In this document: positions 38,199-49,229 of the stretch, in pieces | How the letters are laid out: each line of letters opens with the position of its first letter | Numbering within the stretch: the first letter of the stretch is position 1 | Assembly (NCBI RefSeq): GCF_019929345.1 | Contig: NZ_JAHZPJ010000001.1 | Location: forward strand, 248,001-312,000 | Source: Streptococcus oralis | GTDB lineage: Bacteria; Bacillota; Bacilli; Lactobacillales; Streptococcaceae | Reading direction: 5' to 3' | DNA: 64,000 nt | The notes under the pieces: model-generated | The model's database searches: none | What the model was told of the DNA's origin: nothing | The model's input: only the letters and a program-made list of their open reading frames with translations | Position numbers and translations under genes: made by a program

Positions 38199-39533
38199 TT
38201 AGACCGTTAAAAACTCCTCTAAGTCCTTAAGGGCACGCTCTGCAATTTTTTCATAACGAGCCTTCTTATCACGGATACGCTCGCCTTCCAACTCCTTGAT
38301 AATCCCAAAATTGACGTTCATTGGTTGGAAATGTTTACTATCTGCATGAGTGATGTAATGAGCCAGACTTCCAATCGCTGTGGTCTCTGGGAAAATAGCT
38401 GCGCTTTCCCCCTTGAAAAGACGAGCCGCGTTAATACCCGCAACTAAGCCTGAAGCTGCTGACTCAACATAGCCTTCCACACCCGTCATCTGACCAGCAA
38501 AGAAGAGATTAGGCTGTTTCTTAGAACGGTAGGTCTGTTCGAGAAGATTTGGTGAATCCATGTACGAATTGCGGTGCATGACCCCATAACGGACAAACTC
38601 AGCATTTTCAAGACCTGGAATCATTTGGAAGACACGCTTTTGTTCTCCCCATTTGAGGTGGGTCTGGAAACCGACGATATTGTAGAGGCTACCAGCTGCA
38701 TTGTCCTGACGAAGCTGGACAACTGCATACGGTGTTTTAAAGTCGCCATCACGAGGCCCCGTATAGTCGTCTGGGTACTCCAGCCCAACTGGTTTCATAG
38801 GTCCATAAAGCATGGTTTTAATGCCACGTTTGGCCATGACTTCGATAGGCATACAACCTTCAAAATACTTTTCTTTTTCAAACGAATTGAGCGGTGCTTC
38901 TTCCGCATTGACCAAAGCTTCATGAAAATCCATAAACTCTTGTTTGGTCATGGGAGCATTGAGGTAGGCTGCCTCTCCCTTGTCATAACGAGACTTGAGA
39001 TAGACCTTACTCATATCGATGGTGTTGACATCGATAATAGGTGCCGCCGCGTCATAGAAATAGAATCCATCCCCATCATTAAGGGCATGAATCTTCTCAG
39101 CTAGGGCATCACTGGTTAAAGGACCAGTCGCTACAACTGTAATAACATCCGTTGGCAATTCTGTAATTTCATCACGAACCACTTCAATCAAGGGATGATT
39201 GGCTACTTTTTCGGTCACCATTTGGGAGAAACCGTCGCGGTCCACCGCAAGGGCTCCGCCTGCAGGAACACGTGTAGCTTCAGCAGATTCTAAGATAACA
39301 GAACCCAAGCGGCGCATTTCTTCCTTGAGGAGTCCAACGGCATTTGTCAAAGCATCCCCACGTAAGGAATTGGAACAAACCAACTCAGCAAAATTGTCTG
39401 TTTTGTGCTGAGGAGTTGATTTGACACCACGCATTTCATAGAGTTTAACTGGAATACCACGTTCTGCGATTTGGTAAGCAGCTTCAGACCCTGCCAAACC
39501 AGCACCGATAACATTGATATAAGATTGAGACAC
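38199..39533 (-). CDS. trmFO: Methylenetetrahydrofolate-tRNA-(uracil-5-)-methyltransferase TrmFO
   Basis: 444 residues. Folate- and FAD-dependent methyltransferase that makes ribothymidine-54 in tRNA. FAD-binding GAGLAG at 10-15, and catalytic Cys53 in [11 protein letters not shown], matching the B. subtilis enzyme. The start is the GTG at 39533 ([12 protein letters not shown]) with AGAGGT upstream; the frame is open for 11 more codons to an ATG in non-family sequence. This choice gives the expected length. Confidence 0.93.
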   Translation of the reverse strand: MSQSYINVIGAGLAGSEAAYQIAERGIPVKLYEMRGVKSTPQHKTDNFAELVCSNSLRGDALTNAVGLLKEEMRRLGSVILESAEATRVPAGGALAVDRDGFSQMVTEKVANHPLIEVVRDEITELPTDVITVVATGPLTSDALAEKIHALNDGDGFYFYDAAAPIIDVNTIDMSKVYLKSRYDKGEAAYLNAPMTKQEFMDFHEALVNAEEAPLNSFEKEKYFEGCMPIEVMAKRGIKTMLYGPMKPVGLEYPDDYTGPRDGDFKTPYAVVQLRQDNAAGSLYNIVGFQTHLKWGEQKRVFQMIPGLENAEFVRYGVMHRNSYMDSPNLLEQTYRSKKQPNLFFAGQMTGVEGYVESAASGLVAGINAARLFKGESAAIFPETTAIGSLAHYITHADSKHFQPMNVNFGIIKELEGERIRDKKARYEKIAERALKDLEEFLTV

Positions 39534-39625
39534 GACACTAATACCTCTTTGGGAGTGTGAGGACAAGCTTCACATTGAAAAAGCCAACCGAACTTACTTC
39601 GCTTTCGAGTTTCTTGGCTCAGGCT

Positions 39626-39648
39626 GAAAAAGTCCACTGGACTTTTTC
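39626..39648. repeat. Perfect palindrome in the trmFO upstream region
   Basis: GAAAAAGTCCA-C-TGGACTTTTTC, 11 + 1 + 11. The surrounding 39556-39655 also contains TGTGA...TCACA inverted pairs. It lies between the rsmI terminator region and trmFO and looks like a dispersed extragenic element or operator rather than a terminator, since no T-run follows on the minus strand. Confidence 0.6.
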
Positions 39649-39689
39649 ACTCCCACAAATCTTTCTAATTTTTCTTTTACTAGTATAAC

Positions 39690-39717
39690 AAAAAAAGGGA
39701 AGAAGGCAAACTTCCCT
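39690..39717 (+). promoter_or_regulatory. rsmI 3' hairpin (terminator read on the minus strand)
   Basis: On the minus strand AGGGAAG-TTTGCCTT-CTTCCCT followed by TTTTTT. The arms are also consistent with an upstream hairpin on the plus strand, but the run of T on the minus side and the position directly upstream of the rsmI stop (39720) favour termination of the rsmI transcript. Confidence 0.6.
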
Positions 39718-39719
39718 GT

Positions 39720-40598
39720 TTAGTCGTTGAATTGTTTCTCTTCCCAGTCGTGGTAGGCAGCGTAGAGTTGGCTTTTATTCCACTGGTAGAGTTTCGCAAC
39801 TTCCTTGATGGCTTGATTTTTCTTCATACCTTGCTGGATACGAGCTTGGATTTCTAAGAACAAGTCCTCGTCGTCCTTTTCCTCCACATCCTGACTGGCG
39901 CCTTCAACGATGAGAAGGCATTCGCCCTTGAGTGGCGTTTCAGCAATACTTTCTAGTAGCTCTGAAATCTTTCCTCGTTGGTATTCTTCATAGATTTTGG
40001 TCAATTCTCTGACCAAGACCACCGAGCGATCGCCGTATACTGCTAGCATATTTTCTAGCGTATCCGCTACACGATGGGGTGATTCATAGAAAATCTGAGT
40101 TTCTGGATAATCTTTTTTCAAGTCGAAAAATTGCTTTTGCTGGCCTGATTTTCTCGGTAAGAAACCGTAAAAGATATGTGGTTGTGGTGCTAGGCCACTG
40201 GCAATCAAAGCAGAAATTCCTGCACTAGCACCCGGAACTGTGACAACTGCAATCTCTTCCTCAATAGCTACCTTAACCAAATCATGCCCTGGATCTGAGA
40301 TACTAGGCAGACCCGCATCGGATACCTGAGCAATACTTTGTCCCGCCTTCAGGAAACCAATCAAATCAGGAATTTTTTCCTTGGCATTGTGCTCATGAAA
40401 ACTGATCTGCTTGGTCGGAATGTCAAAATGCTTGAGCAAGAGACCCGTATTGCGCGTGTCCTCAGCAGCAATACAGTCCACCTCTTTCAAGGTCTGGATG
40501 GCACGAAAGGTCATATCATCTAGATTGCCAATCGGCGTTGCCACTAGATAAAGCTTGCCATAGGGAGACTGCCCCTTAAAACTTTTTTGAATCTGCAT
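39720..40598 (-). CDS. rsmI: 16S rRNA (cytidine-1402-2'-O)-methyltransferase
   Basis: 292 residues, tetrapyrrole-methylase fold. 2'-O-methylates C1402 at the decoding site. LYLVATPIGNLDDMTFRA near the N-terminus, CIAAEDTRNTGLLLKHF, SDAGLPSISDPGH and VPGASAGISALIASGL are the family signature. Two bases after yabA, so cotranscribed. Confidence 0.94.
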   Translation of the reverse strand: MQIQKSFKGQSPYGKLYLVATPIGNLDDMTFRAIQTLKEVDCIAAEDTRNTGLLLKHFDIPTKQISFHEHNAKEKIPDLIGFLKAGQSIAQVSDAGLPSISDPGHDLVKVAIEEEIAVVTVPGASAGISALIASGLAPQPHIFYGFLPRKSGQQKQFFDLKKDYPETQIFYESPHRVADTLENMLAVYGDRSVVLVRELTKIYEEYQRGKISELLESIAETPLKGECLLIVEGASQDVEEKDDEDLFLEIQARIQQGMKKNQAIKEVAKLYQWNKSQLYAAYHDWEEKQFND

Positions 40599-40600
40599 GC

Positions 40601-40918
40601 CTACTCCCTGTATAACAACTCGTCACAGAACATACATTCCTCGTCCTGCTCTCGGCGTTGTCCATAAAAATCATTACATACGTGAAACCCGTCTTTATAG
40701 ATTCGACGGACGCTTTCACGAACATGCTTGGCCTTAACGGGTGTATCTGCTTCTACCTCGCCTAAGCGTTCGCGCAACTTACTATTTTCCAAGCGAAGAG
40801 CTGTATTTTCCTCTACCAGGCTCTTGAGATTTTTCTTGATGGCTTCCACATCAGCCAAGGTCACCAATAACTGTTGGGAAAAATCATCCAGCGCATCAAA
40901 TAATTCTTTCTTGTCCAT
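40601..40918 (-). CDS. yabA: Replication initiation control protein YabA
   Basis: 105 residues. An N-terminal leucine-zipper coiled coil (about 1-60, [20 protein letters not shown]) and a C-terminal zinc motif with His, Cys and CMFC ([18 protein letters not shown]). In Firmicutes YabA bridges DnaA and DnaN and limits re-initiation. Genomic context with holB and tmk is conserved. Confidence 0.93.
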   Translation of the reverse strand: MDKKELFDALDDFSQQLLVTLADVEAIKKNLKSLVEENTALRLENSKLRERLGEVEADTPVKAKHVRESVRRIYKDGFHVCNDFYGQRREQDEECMFCDELLYRE

Positions 40919-40954
40919 AAACCAGCCCTTTCCTTTCTTTATCCTTCATTGAGT

Positions 40955-41845
40955 TTATATTTCTTTCAAGACCAGATATTCCATGGCATTTTGAAAACTG
41001 ACATTAGCCTGCCACATTTTTCTAGCTTCTAGCAAATCTTGTAAAATCTGTCGAATCCTTGCTTGCAAGAGGTCCTGTCCACAGAGCACTTCGAGGATTC
41101 GCAAGACCTGATCTTGTTTTTCCTTGTCATCTGCCAAGCTGGCTAATTTAGCAACTTGCAGATAACTTTCTTTTTTCTTAGCTAATAACCAGGTTAGCAA
41201 GCGTTCACTTTCATCGACTAAGATCCAAAAACTTGCCTGATTTGCCAACTTTTCTGCTTCAGCTCGCGATTGAGCAAACTGAGCTAAGAGAGTTGCTTTT
41301 TTCTTAACCAGTCCCATTTGTTCTAAGAGCAAGATGAGTTTTTCTTCTTGCTTTTTAAAGTGGAAAATTTGGGTCCGACTTCGGATAGTTGGTAAAATCT
41401 TTTCCTCATCGCTAGTCAAGAAGAAAATATAAACCTCACTCTGGGGTTCTTCGATGACCTTGAGCAGAGAATTGGCTGCGTTGGGATGCATTTTCTCCGC
41501 CTGCTCGATAATAAAGACCTGTTGCTGACTTTCAATCCCTGCTTGGGAAAACTGACCCACCAATTCCCGAATGCGTTCTGTCTTGATGACCTGATTGACT
41601 GGCTTGATTAAAGTAACATCGGGAAATTCTTCCTGCTCAATCAGCTTGCAGTTTCGGCATTTCTCACATGGTAGAACGCCTACTTTATCCGTACAAAAGA
41701 GGCTCTTAGCCAAAAACTGCGCCATTTCCAAGCTTCCAAAGAAACCTGAAAAAAGATAGGCGTGATTGAGCTGGTTTTGTTCTAGAATACGGACAAAGCA
41801 GTCAAACTGGTCTGGTTGCCAAGCCTTTAGTTGATCTTGTTTCAT
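40955..41845 (-). CDS. holB: DNA polymerase III subunit delta'
   Basis: 296 residues, clamp-loader subunit of the AAA+ fold. Zinc cysteines Cys51, Cys60, Cys63 and Cys66 are present. The P-loop position (FSGFFGSLE) lacks the GK-S/T motif, as usual for the non-hydrolysing delta' subunit. Sensor region [10 protein letters not shown]. The start overlaps the tmk stop by 4 bases. Confidence 0.94.
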   Translation of the reverse strand: MKQDQLKAWQPDQFDCFVRILEQNQLNHAYLFSGFFGSLEMAQFLAKSLFCTDKVGVLPCEKCRNCKLIEQEEFPDVTLIKPVNQVIKTERIRELVGQFSQAGIESQQQVFIIEQAEKMHPNAANSLLKVIEEPQSEVYIFFLTSDEEKILPTIRSRTQIFHFKKQEEKLILLLEQMGLVKKKATLLAQFAQSRAEAEKLANQASFWILVDESERLLTWLLAKKKESYLQVAKLASLADDKEKQDQVLRILEVLCGQDLLQARIRQILQDLLEARKMWQANVSFQNAMEYLVLKEI

Positions 41846-42480
41846 TTGGCCAAGCCCATTCTCTCAAACAAGACAGCCTTGGTAGCTTCCACAACTTGCT
41901 CCAAAGGAAGACTGGCATCAATCTTGACAATGCGATTTCCTTCTTTGTCCAGAAGAGAAAGGTAACCTTGACGAACTTTTTTGTGCAAGTCCAAACCTTC
42001 CAAGTCCAAACGATTGACCTCGCGGTCACTATTGGCAGCAATGCGAGCCAGCCCCTCTTCCACTTCAATGTCAAAATAGAGTGTCAAATCGGGTTTAAGG
42101 CCATCTGTCGCAAACTGATTGAGCCAATCAATGGCGTCAATATCCAAGCCACGACCAAATCCTTGATAAGCAACAGAACTATCGATGAAGCGGTCCATAA
42201 TGACCAACTTGCCAGCTTCAAGGGCTGGAAGAACTTTTTCCACCAAGTGCTGTCTGCGACTGGCGATATAGAGAAGAAGCTCTGTTTTAGGATCCATCTG
42301 AGTATGACTTGGATCCAAAATCACTTGACGAATCTTTTCCCCAATCAAGACTCCACCTGGCTCACGGGTCGTCAACACTTCTACTCCTTTTTCCTCTAAA
42401 ATTGGGAGTAGAGCCTCTAAAACACTGGTCTTGCCTGCTCCCTCCGGTCCCTCAAGAGAGACTAAAAATCCTTTTGACAT
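41842..42480 (-). CDS. tmk: Thymidylate kinase
   Basis: 212 residues. dTMP to dTDP. P-loop GPEGAGKTS (11-19), DR-containing [18 protein letters not shown] and a lid region. Overlaps holB by 4 bases, forming the tmk-holB-yabA-rsmI replication/rRNA cluster. Confidence 0.95.
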   Translation of the reverse strand: MSKGFLVSLEGPEGAGKTSVLEALLPILEEKGVEVLTTREPGGVLIGEKIRQVILDPSHTQMDPKTELLLYIASRRQHLVEKVLPALEAGKLVIMDRFIDSSVAYQGFGRGLDIDAIDWLNQFATDGLKPDLTLYFDIEVEEGLARIAANSDREVNRLDLEGLDLHKKVRQGYLSLLDKEGNRIVKIDASLPLEQVVEATKAVLFERMGLAK

Positions 42481-42571
42481 ATCTAACTCATTTCTTTTTT
42501 TCTACCTTCTATTCTATCAAAAAATAGGTTTTTGTGACAATCTTTTTGTGTCTTCTCCATTCAATCAACCA

Positions 42572-42602
42572 CAAAAGAGGCCGGGAGTCATCCAACCTCT
42601 TA
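42572..42602 (-). terminator. Terminator of proC
   Basis: On the minus strand AAGAGG...CCTCTTTT with inner GG...CC pairs, starting at the proC stop codon; moderate stem. Confidence 0.6.
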
Positions 42603-43397
42603 TTTACCTAGTTCTTGTGTTCGTTTATAGGCATGATAAACTGCATCCATGACTGTGCCTCTAAAGGCATGTTCTTCCAGACTTGCTACACCGGCGATAG
42701 TCGAACCTCCTGGGCTGCAAACTTGGTCTTTCAAGACTCCAGGATGTTGCTGACTTTCGAGGACCATTTGTCCAGCGCCAACCACTGTTTGGGCTGCCAT
42801 TTTCAAAGCCATTTCTCTTGGCAATCCTGATTGAACACCCGCATCTGCCAAAGCCTCGATAAAGAGATAGACAAAAGCTGGTCCACAACCTGCGAGACCT
42901 GTCGCCGCATCGATTAAGCCATCTCCCAGCTCAACCAATAGGCCAGCCTTGGCCAATAATTGACAAAAGAGTTCCCTGTCCTCAGCACAGCAGTTTGCTG
43001 ACATGGCATAACTAATCACTCCTTGCCCGATAGCTACTGGAGTATTGGGCATGATGCGAATGATTCGGTGGTGACTTGGCAGAAGACTCGCTAGTTTTTC
43101 CAAGGTCAATCCAGCTGCCATGGAAATCAAAAGAAGACTTTCTCGTTTTTCAAGGATGGTCTGATATTGAGCAAGCAGTTCAGAAAACTGGGCTGGCTTT
43201 ACTCCTAGAAAAATCACGTCTGCTTCTGTAAAAATTTCTTCATTGCTGGAAGCCTGACCGCCGAAGTTGGCGATGAAAGCATCTACTTTCGCTTGACTGC
43301 GATTGGCAAGGAGAATCTGAGCTCCCATCTTGGCCTGCAAAACAGCCTTAGCCAAACTAGCACCCATATTCCCCAAACCGATAAATCCAATCTTCAT
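42600..43397 (-). CDS. proC: Pyrroline-5-carboxylate reductase
   Basis: 265 residues. Last step of proline synthesis, NAD(P)H-dependent. Rossmann motif GFIGLGNMGASLAKA, IRIMPNTPVAIGQG, and the C-terminal dimer signature DQVCSPGGSTIAGVASLEEH. Three bases after proA; last gene of a complete proB-proA-proC operon. Confidence 0.95.
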   Translation of the reverse strand: MKIGFIGLGNMGASLAKAVLQAKMGAQILLANRSQAKVDAFIANFGGQASSNEEIFTEADVIFLGVKPAQFSELLAQYQTILEKRESLLLISMAAGLTLEKLASLLPSHHRIIRIMPNTPVAIGQGVISYAMSANCCAEDRELFCQLLAKAGLLVELGDGLIDAATGLAGCGPAFVYLFIEALADAGVQSGLPREMALKMAAQTVVGAGQMVLESQQHPGVLKDQVCSPGGSTIAGVASLEEHAFRGTVMDAVYHAYKRTQELGK

Positions 43398-43400
43398 CTC

Positions 43401-44663
43401 TTACTCCCTTATCTGTCCGTCACCAGTAACCACATACTTGTAGCTAGTTAATTCCTTCAAGCCCATTGGACCACGCGCATGCAGTTTCTGAGTAGAAATC
43501 CCCATTTCACATCCAAGACCAAATTGCCCACCATCAGTGAAACGCGTTGAGGCATTGACATAAACTGCTGCAGAGTCCACTTGATCTGTAAAGTAGGCTG
43601 CAGTTTCGGCATTTTCCGTCACAATCGCATCCGAATGATGAGTACTATGGGCTTCAATATGCGCAACCGCTTCTTCTAAACTGCTCACGACCTTAACCGC
43701 TAGGATATAGTCTAAAAACTCGGTGTCAAAGTCTTGAGCCTCAGCTACTCGACCTGAAAGAAACTGACTTGCTTTGCTATCCAGACGGAATTGAATTGGT
43801 TCCAGTTCAGCTTCTTTTCGATCTGCAACCAGAACTTGCTCCAAGCGAGGAAGGAAGCTTGCTGCCTTGTCATCATGAACGAGGAGAACCTCCATGGCAT
43901 TACAAACAGAAGGACGACTGGTTTTAGCATTGTTGATGATAGATAGAGCCTTGTCTTCATCGGCATCCTTGTCCACATAGACATGAACAATTCCAGTTCC
44001 TGTCTCGATAACAGGTACAATAGCATTTTCAACCACGGCATTAATCAAGCCAGCACCTCCACGAGGAATAAGAAGGTCTAGATAACCCTTGGCCTTCATC
44101 ATAGCATAGCTACTTTCTCGGCTGGTATCTTCCACCAGTTGAATCACATCTGCATGAATGGTAGTCGTCTCCAAACCCTTCTTCAAAGCTGTGACAATAG
44201 CATGAGCGGTTTGGTAGGCGTCCTTACCACTACGAAGAACGACTGCATTGCCACTCTTGAGAGCCAAGGCAGCCGCATCAGACGTCACATTTGGACGGCT
44301 TTCATAGATAATACCGATAACCCCCATAGCCACACGTTTCTTGGTGATAATCAAGCCATTTTCAAGATGATTGGTTTCTAAAACTTCACCGATAGGATCT
44401 GGTAAAGCAACCACTTCACGAATCCCTCTTGCCATCGCTTCTATACGTTCCGCATCCAAATAAAGACGATCCACCATGACATCCGAAATTTTCCCCTTGG
44501 CTGCTACCATATCAAGGGCATTGGCCGCTAAAATCTCCTCAGTAGCAGCCAATAAGTGATCAGCCATGGCTAGTAAGGCTTGGTTTTTCACTGCTTCACT
44601 GGCAGTATTGATTGATTTTTTAACAGCTTGTACCTGTTCAAATTGTTCTTGTGTACTTACCAT
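43401..44663 (-). CDS. proA: Gamma-glutamyl phosphate reductase
   Basis: 420 residues. Reduces gamma-glutamyl phosphate to the semialdehyde. ALDH fold with the catalytic cysteine in [12 protein letters not shown], the IPRGGAGLI segment and the C-terminal [20 protein letters not shown]. Second gene of the proline operon. Confidence 0.95.
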   Translation of the reverse strand: MVSTQEQFEQVQAVKKSINTASEAVKNQALLAMADHLLAATEEILAANALDMVAAKGKISDVMVDRLYLDAERIEAMARGIREVVALPDPIGEVLETNHLENGLIITKKRVAMGVIGIIYESRPNVTSDAAALALKSGNAVVLRSGKDAYQTAHAIVTALKKGLETTTIHADVIQLVEDTSRESSYAMMKAKGYLDLLIPRGGAGLINAVVENAIVPVIETGTGIVHVYVDKDADEDKALSIINNAKTSRPSVCNAMEVLLVHDDKAASFLPRLEQVLVADRKEAELEPIQFRLDSKASQFLSGRVAEAQDFDTEFLDYILAVKVVSSLEEAVAHIEAHSTHHSDAIVTENAETAAYFTDQVDSAAVYVNASTRFTDGGQFGLGCEMGISTQKLHARGPMGLKELTSYKYVVTGDGQIRE

Positions 44664-44672
44664 CGTTCACCT

Positions 44673-45782
44673 CTAAAATTCTGTAAAGAGCAGCTGGATT
44701 TCAGGAGTGATGGAAATCCAGTCATCACGGTGAATCAAGACTCCCTTAGCTTTTTGAGAACGGAGCATATCTTCTAGGGCTGAGACGCCAAATTGGACAC
44801 GTCCCTTTCCAAGAGATTGACCCGTTTCTTTATCAGCCACTGTGACAATATCGTGGTAAGAGAAGTTTCCTTCCACTTCTACCACGCCTGATAAAAGGAG
44901 ACTTTTCCCGTTTTTTGAAAGTGCCTCTGCAGCTCCACCATCTACCCAAATCGTTCCCTGACTTTGAGCATAGAAGGCCAGCCATTGTTTCTGGGTACGA
45001 AGTCCCTTCTCTTGCGCAACAAAGAAGGATCCATCCCTAGTTTCTTCAGCTGCCTCAATCAAGGCATCTGATTTCAAGGAAGAGCAGATATAGACTGGCA
45101 CCCCTGACTCCGTTGCGATCGTAGCTGCTTTGATTTTTGTTAGCATACCCCCAGTTCCGTTTGAAGAACCTGCTCCACCAGCCATATCAATAATCTCACG
45201 ATTGATAGTCTCGATTTTCTCAAGACGTTTAGCTCTTGGATCTGAGTTGGGATTTCCAGTATAGAGACCGTCCACATCAGTCAAGAGAACCAAAAGATCC
45301 GCTTGAACCATCGCCGCTACCTGGGCACTCAGAGTGTCATTATCACCCACCTTGAGTTCGTCAATAACGACACTGTCATTCTCGTTGATGATAGGAATGG
45401 CACCACGATGAAGCAATACAGACAAGGCCTGGTGGGCGTTCTTATAACGACGTTTATCTACAAAATCATCCTGTGTCAGCAAGATTTGTGCAGAAACGAT
45501 CTGGCGCATGAGGAGGTTGGTTGTATATTCCTCCAACAAAAGTCCCTGACCAACTGCAGCCGAAGCTTGTTTATCTGCAATCTTGGTCGGACGTTTTTTA
45601 AATCCCAAAGCTCCAAATCCAGCGGCAACTGCCCCAGATGACACTAAAATCAACTCATGTCCAGCCTCATGCAGCATAGCCAATTGCTGGGTAATTGCCT
45701 TTACTTTACTCCTTGATAAACTCCCGTCTTCATTTGTTAAGGAGGAAGTCCCTACCTTAAAGACGATTCGTTTGTACTTCAT
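44673..45782 (-). CDS. proB: Glutamate 5-kinase
   Basis: 369 residues. First, feedback-regulated step of proline synthesis. Amino-acid kinase domain ([19 protein letters not shown], then [15 protein letters not shown] and INENDSV) and a C-terminal PUA domain (about 275-369). The start is the ATG at 45782 ([11 protein letters not shown]) with AGAATATG context; an ATG seven codons upstream is less likely. 9 bases before proA. Confidence 0.94.
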   Translation of the reverse strand: MKYKRIVFKVGTSSLTNEDGSLSRSKVKAITQQLAMLHEAGHELILVSSGAVAAGFGALGFKKRPTKIADKQASAAVGQGLLLEEYTTNLLMRQIVSAQILLTQDDFVDKRRYKNAHQALSVLLHRGAIPIINENDSVVIDELKVGDNDTLSAQVAAMVQADLLVLLTDVDGLYTGNPNSDPRAKRLEKIETINREIIDMAGGAGSSNGTGGMLTKIKAATIATESGVPVYICSSLKSDALIEAAEETRDGSFFVAQEKGLRTQKQWLAFYAQSQGTIWVDGGAAEALSKNGKSLLLSGVVEVEGNFSYHDIVTVADKETGQSLGKGRVQFGVSALEDMLRSQKAKGVLIHRDDWISITPEIQLLFTEF

Positions 45783-45858
45783 ATTCTCACTCCGATTCTT
45801 CATATTTATCCATTATAACATGAATGCTTTAAAATAGAAAAGACTTGAAATAAAAAAG

Positions 45859-45878
45859 GTTGAGACAGCCATCTCAAC
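45859..45878 (-). terminator. Terminator of the rluD-like gene
   Basis: GTTGAGA-CAGCCA-TCTCAAC with a T-run on the minus strand (TTTTTTA), directly after the stop codon; separates the rluD/lspA/LysR transcript from proBAC. Confidence 0.82.
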
Positions 45879-45882
45879 TCTT

Positions 45883-46782
45883 TTATTTATTCTTAGTTTT
45901 ACGCAATCTTTCCAGAGTTTCATTAAAAATCTCTGGAATATCTGCTGTGAACTCCAAGGTTTCACCTGTTCTCGGATGGGTAAAACCTAGAGTCTTAGCA
46001 TGGAGAAATTGCCCATGTCCTTTCAGCGTTTTTCGAGGACCATAGACCTCATCACCAGCGACTGGATGGCCAATATAAGCCATATGAACACGGATTTGGT
46101 GGGTACGCCCTGTTTCCAGTTGCAACTCCACTAAGCTATAATCTCCAAAACGTTCCAAGACTTGAAAACGAGTCACTGCTGGCTTCCCTTTAGCAGTCAC
46201 TGCCTGTTTCTTACGATCTTTTTCGCTCCGGCCAATCGGCGCTTCAATCACACCACGATCATTGGGAAGATTGCCATGAACAATCGCCCAGTATTTACGT
46301 AGAGACTTCTTGTCCTTGAGTTCTTGGGCAAGTGCCAAGTGTGCCTCGTCATTCTTAGCAATCATAAGGAGACCAGACGTATCCTTATCAATACGGTGAA
46401 CGATACCAGGACGGAGAACCCCATTGATACCTGACAAGTCCTTGATATGGTACATGAGGGCATTGACCAAGGTTCCGCTAGTATGACCAGCACTCGGATG
46501 CACCACCATCCCCTGAGGCTTGTTGACAACAGCTACGTCCTCATCTTGGTAGATAATTTCCAGAGGAAGGTTCTCGGCAACATACTCCAAAACCTCTGGT
46601 TCTGGCACATGATAAGTGACGACATCCCCCTCTTGAACAGTGTATTTTGCTTTCTTGACTTGGCCATTGACCAAAACTTGTCCAGCCTTGATTTGTTCAT
46701 TAGCGAGACTGCGTGACAATTCTGTCAGGTCCGACAGGGCCTTGTCTAAACGTTGCCCACCCGTTTCAATTTTTATTTCCAT
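45883..46782 (-). CDS. RluD-family 23S rRNA/tRNA pseudouridine synthase
   Basis: 299 residues. N-terminal S4 RNA-binding domain (about 15-75), catalytic RluA-family core with Asp132 in [12 protein letters not shown] and the [15 protein letters not shown] motif. Several such paralogs occur in streptococci and the exact uridines cannot be told. Its start overlaps the lspA stop by 17 bases, the widely conserved lspA-rluD coupling. Confidence 0.9.
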   Translation of the reverse strand: MEIKIETGGQRLDKALSDLTELSRSLANEQIKAGQVLVNGQVKKAKYTVQEGDVVTYHVPEPEVLEYVAENLPLEIIYQDEDVAVVNKPQGMVVHPSAGHTSGTLVNALMYHIKDLSGINGVLRPGIVHRIDKDTSGLLMIAKNDEAHLALAQELKDKKSLRKYWAIVHGNLPNDRGVIEAPIGRSEKDRKKQAVTAKGKPAVTRFQVLERFGDYSLVELQLETGRTHQIRVHMAYIGHPVAGDEVYGPRKTLKGHGQFLHAKTLGFTHPRTGETLEFTADIPEIFNETLERLRKTKNK

Positions 46783-47233
46783 TTACTTCCTCTTTAAGCA
46801 TTGCAATCAATAAAACAATGACCCCAACTGTCAAATAGCTATCAGCCACGTTGAAAATCGCAAAGTTGATAAAGTCTAGGTGAAACATATCCACCACAAA
46901 ACCTTGACTCATTCTGTCAATAAAGTTGCCTAGACCACCAGCAATAATCAAGGTCAGTCCAAAAACCATCCAAAGTGAGTCCTCCATGTGCTTATGTAGA
47001 TACCAAATGGCACCCGCCATAACAACGAGTGTAATGACAGCAAAAAACCACTGCTGGTCTTGTAACATGGAGAAGGCTGCCCCTCTATTTTGCAGGTAGG
47101 TCAAGCTAACGAGATTGGGGATCCACGAACGCACTTCACCCAGTGGAATCTGCTGGACAACATAATTCTTGACCAACTGATCCAGCCCAATCAAAAGCAG
47201 TACAATCACTGCCACTATTCCTCTTTTTTTCAT
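46766..47233 (-). CDS. lspA: Lipoprotein signal peptidase (signal peptidase II)
   Basis: 155 residues, four membrane segments. Removes signal peptides from lipoproteins such as PnrA. Catalytic aspartates in GNFIDRM and [11 protein letters not shown]. The start overlaps the LysR gene's stop by 4 bases. Confidence 0.95.
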   Translation of the reverse strand: MKKRGIVAVIVLLLIGLDQLVKNYVVQQIPLGEVRSWIPNLVSLTYLQNRGAAFSMLQDQQWFFAVITLVVMAGAIWYLHKHMEDSLWMVFGLTLIIAGGLGNFIDRMSQGFVVDMFHLDFINFAIFNVADSYLTVGVIVLLIAMLKEEVNGNKN

Positions 47234-48138
47234 GATTTCCTCTTCTGATCAAAATATTCTTGCATAACCTCAACGAAGAGTGTCCCAGCTTGACTCAGCT
47301 CCACTTCTTCCCGTTTGACATAGACCATGCGGTTGTCTAGATTATCCCTGAGACGAATAACTGTAATGCCATTGACACTATCACTATCTAAGAATCCAGA
47401 CCCAGTCGCATAGGCATCTGTCCGCTCTAAAATACCGTTTAAGGTAGCACGGTCGGTCACATTAAACATCTGCGAGCTCGCGCTGGTATCGACAAAGTTC
47501 TCTGAATAGTAAAGGTACTCGTCCTTTTCCTGAGTAAAGCGAACTGTTGGTAAATCAGCTAAATCCTCCATGACCAGTTCTTCTTTCTTTGCTAAAGGAT
47601 GTCCTTCACGAAGATAAATGTGAGTCGGGAAAGCAATTAGTTCAATAACTTCCAAGCCTAACTTTTCAACCCGTTGCATGATGCCCTTTTGGTTTTGGTT
47701 GTTGAGGTAGATGATCCCAATCTCACTGTGTCCTTGGGCAACTTCGTCTAAGATTTGAACTGTAGTAGACTCAAAAATACGAAAGTTCTTATAATCAGGA
47801 TAACGTTCTGAAAAGGCCGTAATGGTTGGTGGCAAGAAGTCATAGTGCTGACTGGCAATGGAAAATTCATCCTTTTCTTCCTCAGGATTGGCATACTGAT
47901 TTTGAAAAACATCAAAGCCTTTGACCAACTCCTGCGCTTTCTCATAAAATTCCATTCCACGACGGGTCAAAAACGTTCCCGAACTCGTCCGACGGAAAAT
48001 CTTAAAGCCTAACTCTTTTTCCAAATCGCGCACAGAAATAGATAGACTCGGCTGACTGACATACATCTTTTCTGCAGCTTCACGGAAAGTACCACTATTG
48101 GCAATGGCCACAACATAGCGTAATTGTTGAATGTTCAT
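47230..48138 (-). CDS. LysR-family regulator (CpsY/MetR/MtaR-like)
   Basis: 302 residues. N-terminal helix-turn-helix ([38 protein letters not shown]) and the effector-binding domain. It resembles streptococcal CpsY/MtaR/MetR, which control methionine uptake and immune evasion. Conserved neighbour of lspA and the rluD-like gene. A second LysR name could apply; the assignment rests on context and similarity. Confidence 0.8.
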   Translation of the reverse strand: MNIQQLRYVVAIANSGTFREAAEKMYVSQPSLSISVRDLEKELGFKIFRRTSSGTFLTRRGMEFYEKAQELVKGFDVFQNQYANPEEEKDEFSIASQHYDFLPPTITAFSERYPDYKNFRIFESTTVQILDEVAQGHSEIGIIYLNNQNQKGIMQRVEKLGLEVIELIAFPTHIYLREGHPLAKKEELVMEDLADLPTVRFTQEKDEYLYYSENFVDTSASSQMFNVTDRATLNGILERTDAYATGSGFLDSDSVNGITVIRLRDNLDNRMVYVKREEVELSQAGTLFVEVMQEYFDQKRKS

Positions 48139-48339
48139 CTTTTACCCCCAACTTCTCTATCTGTTCATTATACCATATTTCAGAACTTTTCCAAAAAGGA
48201 AAAGGAACCTAATGCAATTACAGCTTGACCTAAGGTTTATTATTTAAGAATACAGAACCAGAGGTTCAGCACGAGAGTATATTCTTTGAGGACTTGTTTA
48301 TTATGATAATAGCTTTCAAAGTTATAGACAGTCTCCTAA

Positions 48340-48690
48340 ACGATTTCATTCCAACACCTTAACTGTGCTATGAACCGTATTTTCTATCAAATCAAGAAAC
48401 AATTGAACTGGAACCTCAAGAGGACAGGACAAGCTAAGGAAGATTCATCCTCTATTCAAAACATTTTAAAAGATAAAAGTTGGACTGTGAATAAACTGAA
48501 TTCTCTCTACTCAAACGCAAACCTAACCACTACTGACAGTCTTATCAAATGTGGCACCTTTATAGTTCAAAACGGTGGCAACTTTAAAACTAGAATACTT
48601 ACCACTTTAAATAACAAAAGAAGAGAATCAACTTGATCCTCCCCAAATGTTAACTGATATTGATCAACTATAGTTGGCAAAAAACTAATC
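48340..48690 (+). mobile_element. Decayed ISL3 (IS1167-like) element
   Basis: CTTAACTGTGCTATGAACCG aligns with the 8-kb copy at CTTAGCCGTGTTATGAGCCG, and the encoded YSNANLTTTDSLIKCGTFIV is a worn form of YSNAKLEATNNLIKLIKRNA. The centre is deleted and frames are broken. A terminal repeat-like TGATCAACTATAGTTGG lies near 48660. The gap to the LysR gene (48139-48340) shows nothing else clear. Confidence 0.72.
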
Positions 48691-48734
48691 TTTCATATCT
48701 AACTTTTAGTATAGGAATCACTGGCAGTTTGTAT

Positions 48735-49097
48735 TTAAAACATGAGGAACATCAATAGAATGTGAAAGCCAAAGCGCAGGAGATGATACGAAAGAGGGGT
48801 AGGTTGCTGGCTTTTCTGGCTATCCAAATATAGGGTTAGTGATAGAAAAATCAAACCAAATGCAATCACCAATCTGACGAAATAGGAAATTTTTAGTATT
48901 GCTGCCATCAAAAGAAAACCTAATAAAGGAAGGTTAAAAAGCGAAACAGCCAGGCTACTTGCTAATAGAGAGAGTAGCGAAAGGACTAATAAACTATAAA
49001 CTAGAAAACGAGTCCAACCTGAGACTACTTTCCCTTCACTTTTCTGTTTTGACATCATCACGATTACCACGATTAGGTAAACAAAAAGTATCATCAC
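48735..49097 (-). CDS. Small hypothetical membrane protein
   Basis: 120 residues with about four hydrophobic segments (N-terminal MMILFVYLIVVIVMM, then SLLVLSLLSLLASSLAVSLF and two more). A basic loop (SKQKSEGKVVSG) sits after the first. I do not recognise the family. It is divergent from niaX and bordered by an ISL3 remnant. It could be a transport-linked or orphan membrane protein; function unknown. A possible ribosome site (GAGGAG) precedes the ATG. Confidence 0.6.
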   Translation of the reverse strand: MMILFVYLIVVIVMMSKQKSEGKVVSGWTRFLVYSLLVLSLLSLLASSLAVSLFNLPLLGFLLMAAILKISYFVRLVIAFGLIFLSLTLYLDSQKSQQPTPLSYHLLRFGFHILLMFLMF

Positions 49098-49168
49098 AAT
49101 TTCTCCTCAGTTCCTATTATTCTTTACCACATTTTAACCAAATTTTCCTGAAAAATCAATAATGTTTC

Positions 49169-49216
49169 TTGACTTGATTGGAGATTTATTGTACTATACT
49201 TGTGTATATACAGATA
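49169..49216 (+). promoter_or_regulatory. niaX promoter with NiaR-type operator
   Basis: TTGACT (49169-49174), 17-base spacer, TACTAT (49192-49197), followed by ACTTGTGTATATACAGATA (49198-49216). The TGTATATACA-like core matches NiaR-type sites known upstream of niacin-uptake genes (from memory); its place at the transcription start predicts repression by NiaR when niacin is plentiful. Confidence 0.6.
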
Positions 49217-49229
49217 AATGGAGGTTCTT

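Noticed and set aside
39347..39637. A 96-residue protein on the minus strand upstream of trmFO
   Set aside because: It mostly overlaps trmFO in another frame and its front is the palindrome-rich extragenic sequence; no family features.
48370..48636. An 88-residue protein on the plus strand
   Set aside because: It is a decayed piece of an ISL3 transposase (YSNANLTTTDSLIK matches the 8-kb copy), not a gene.
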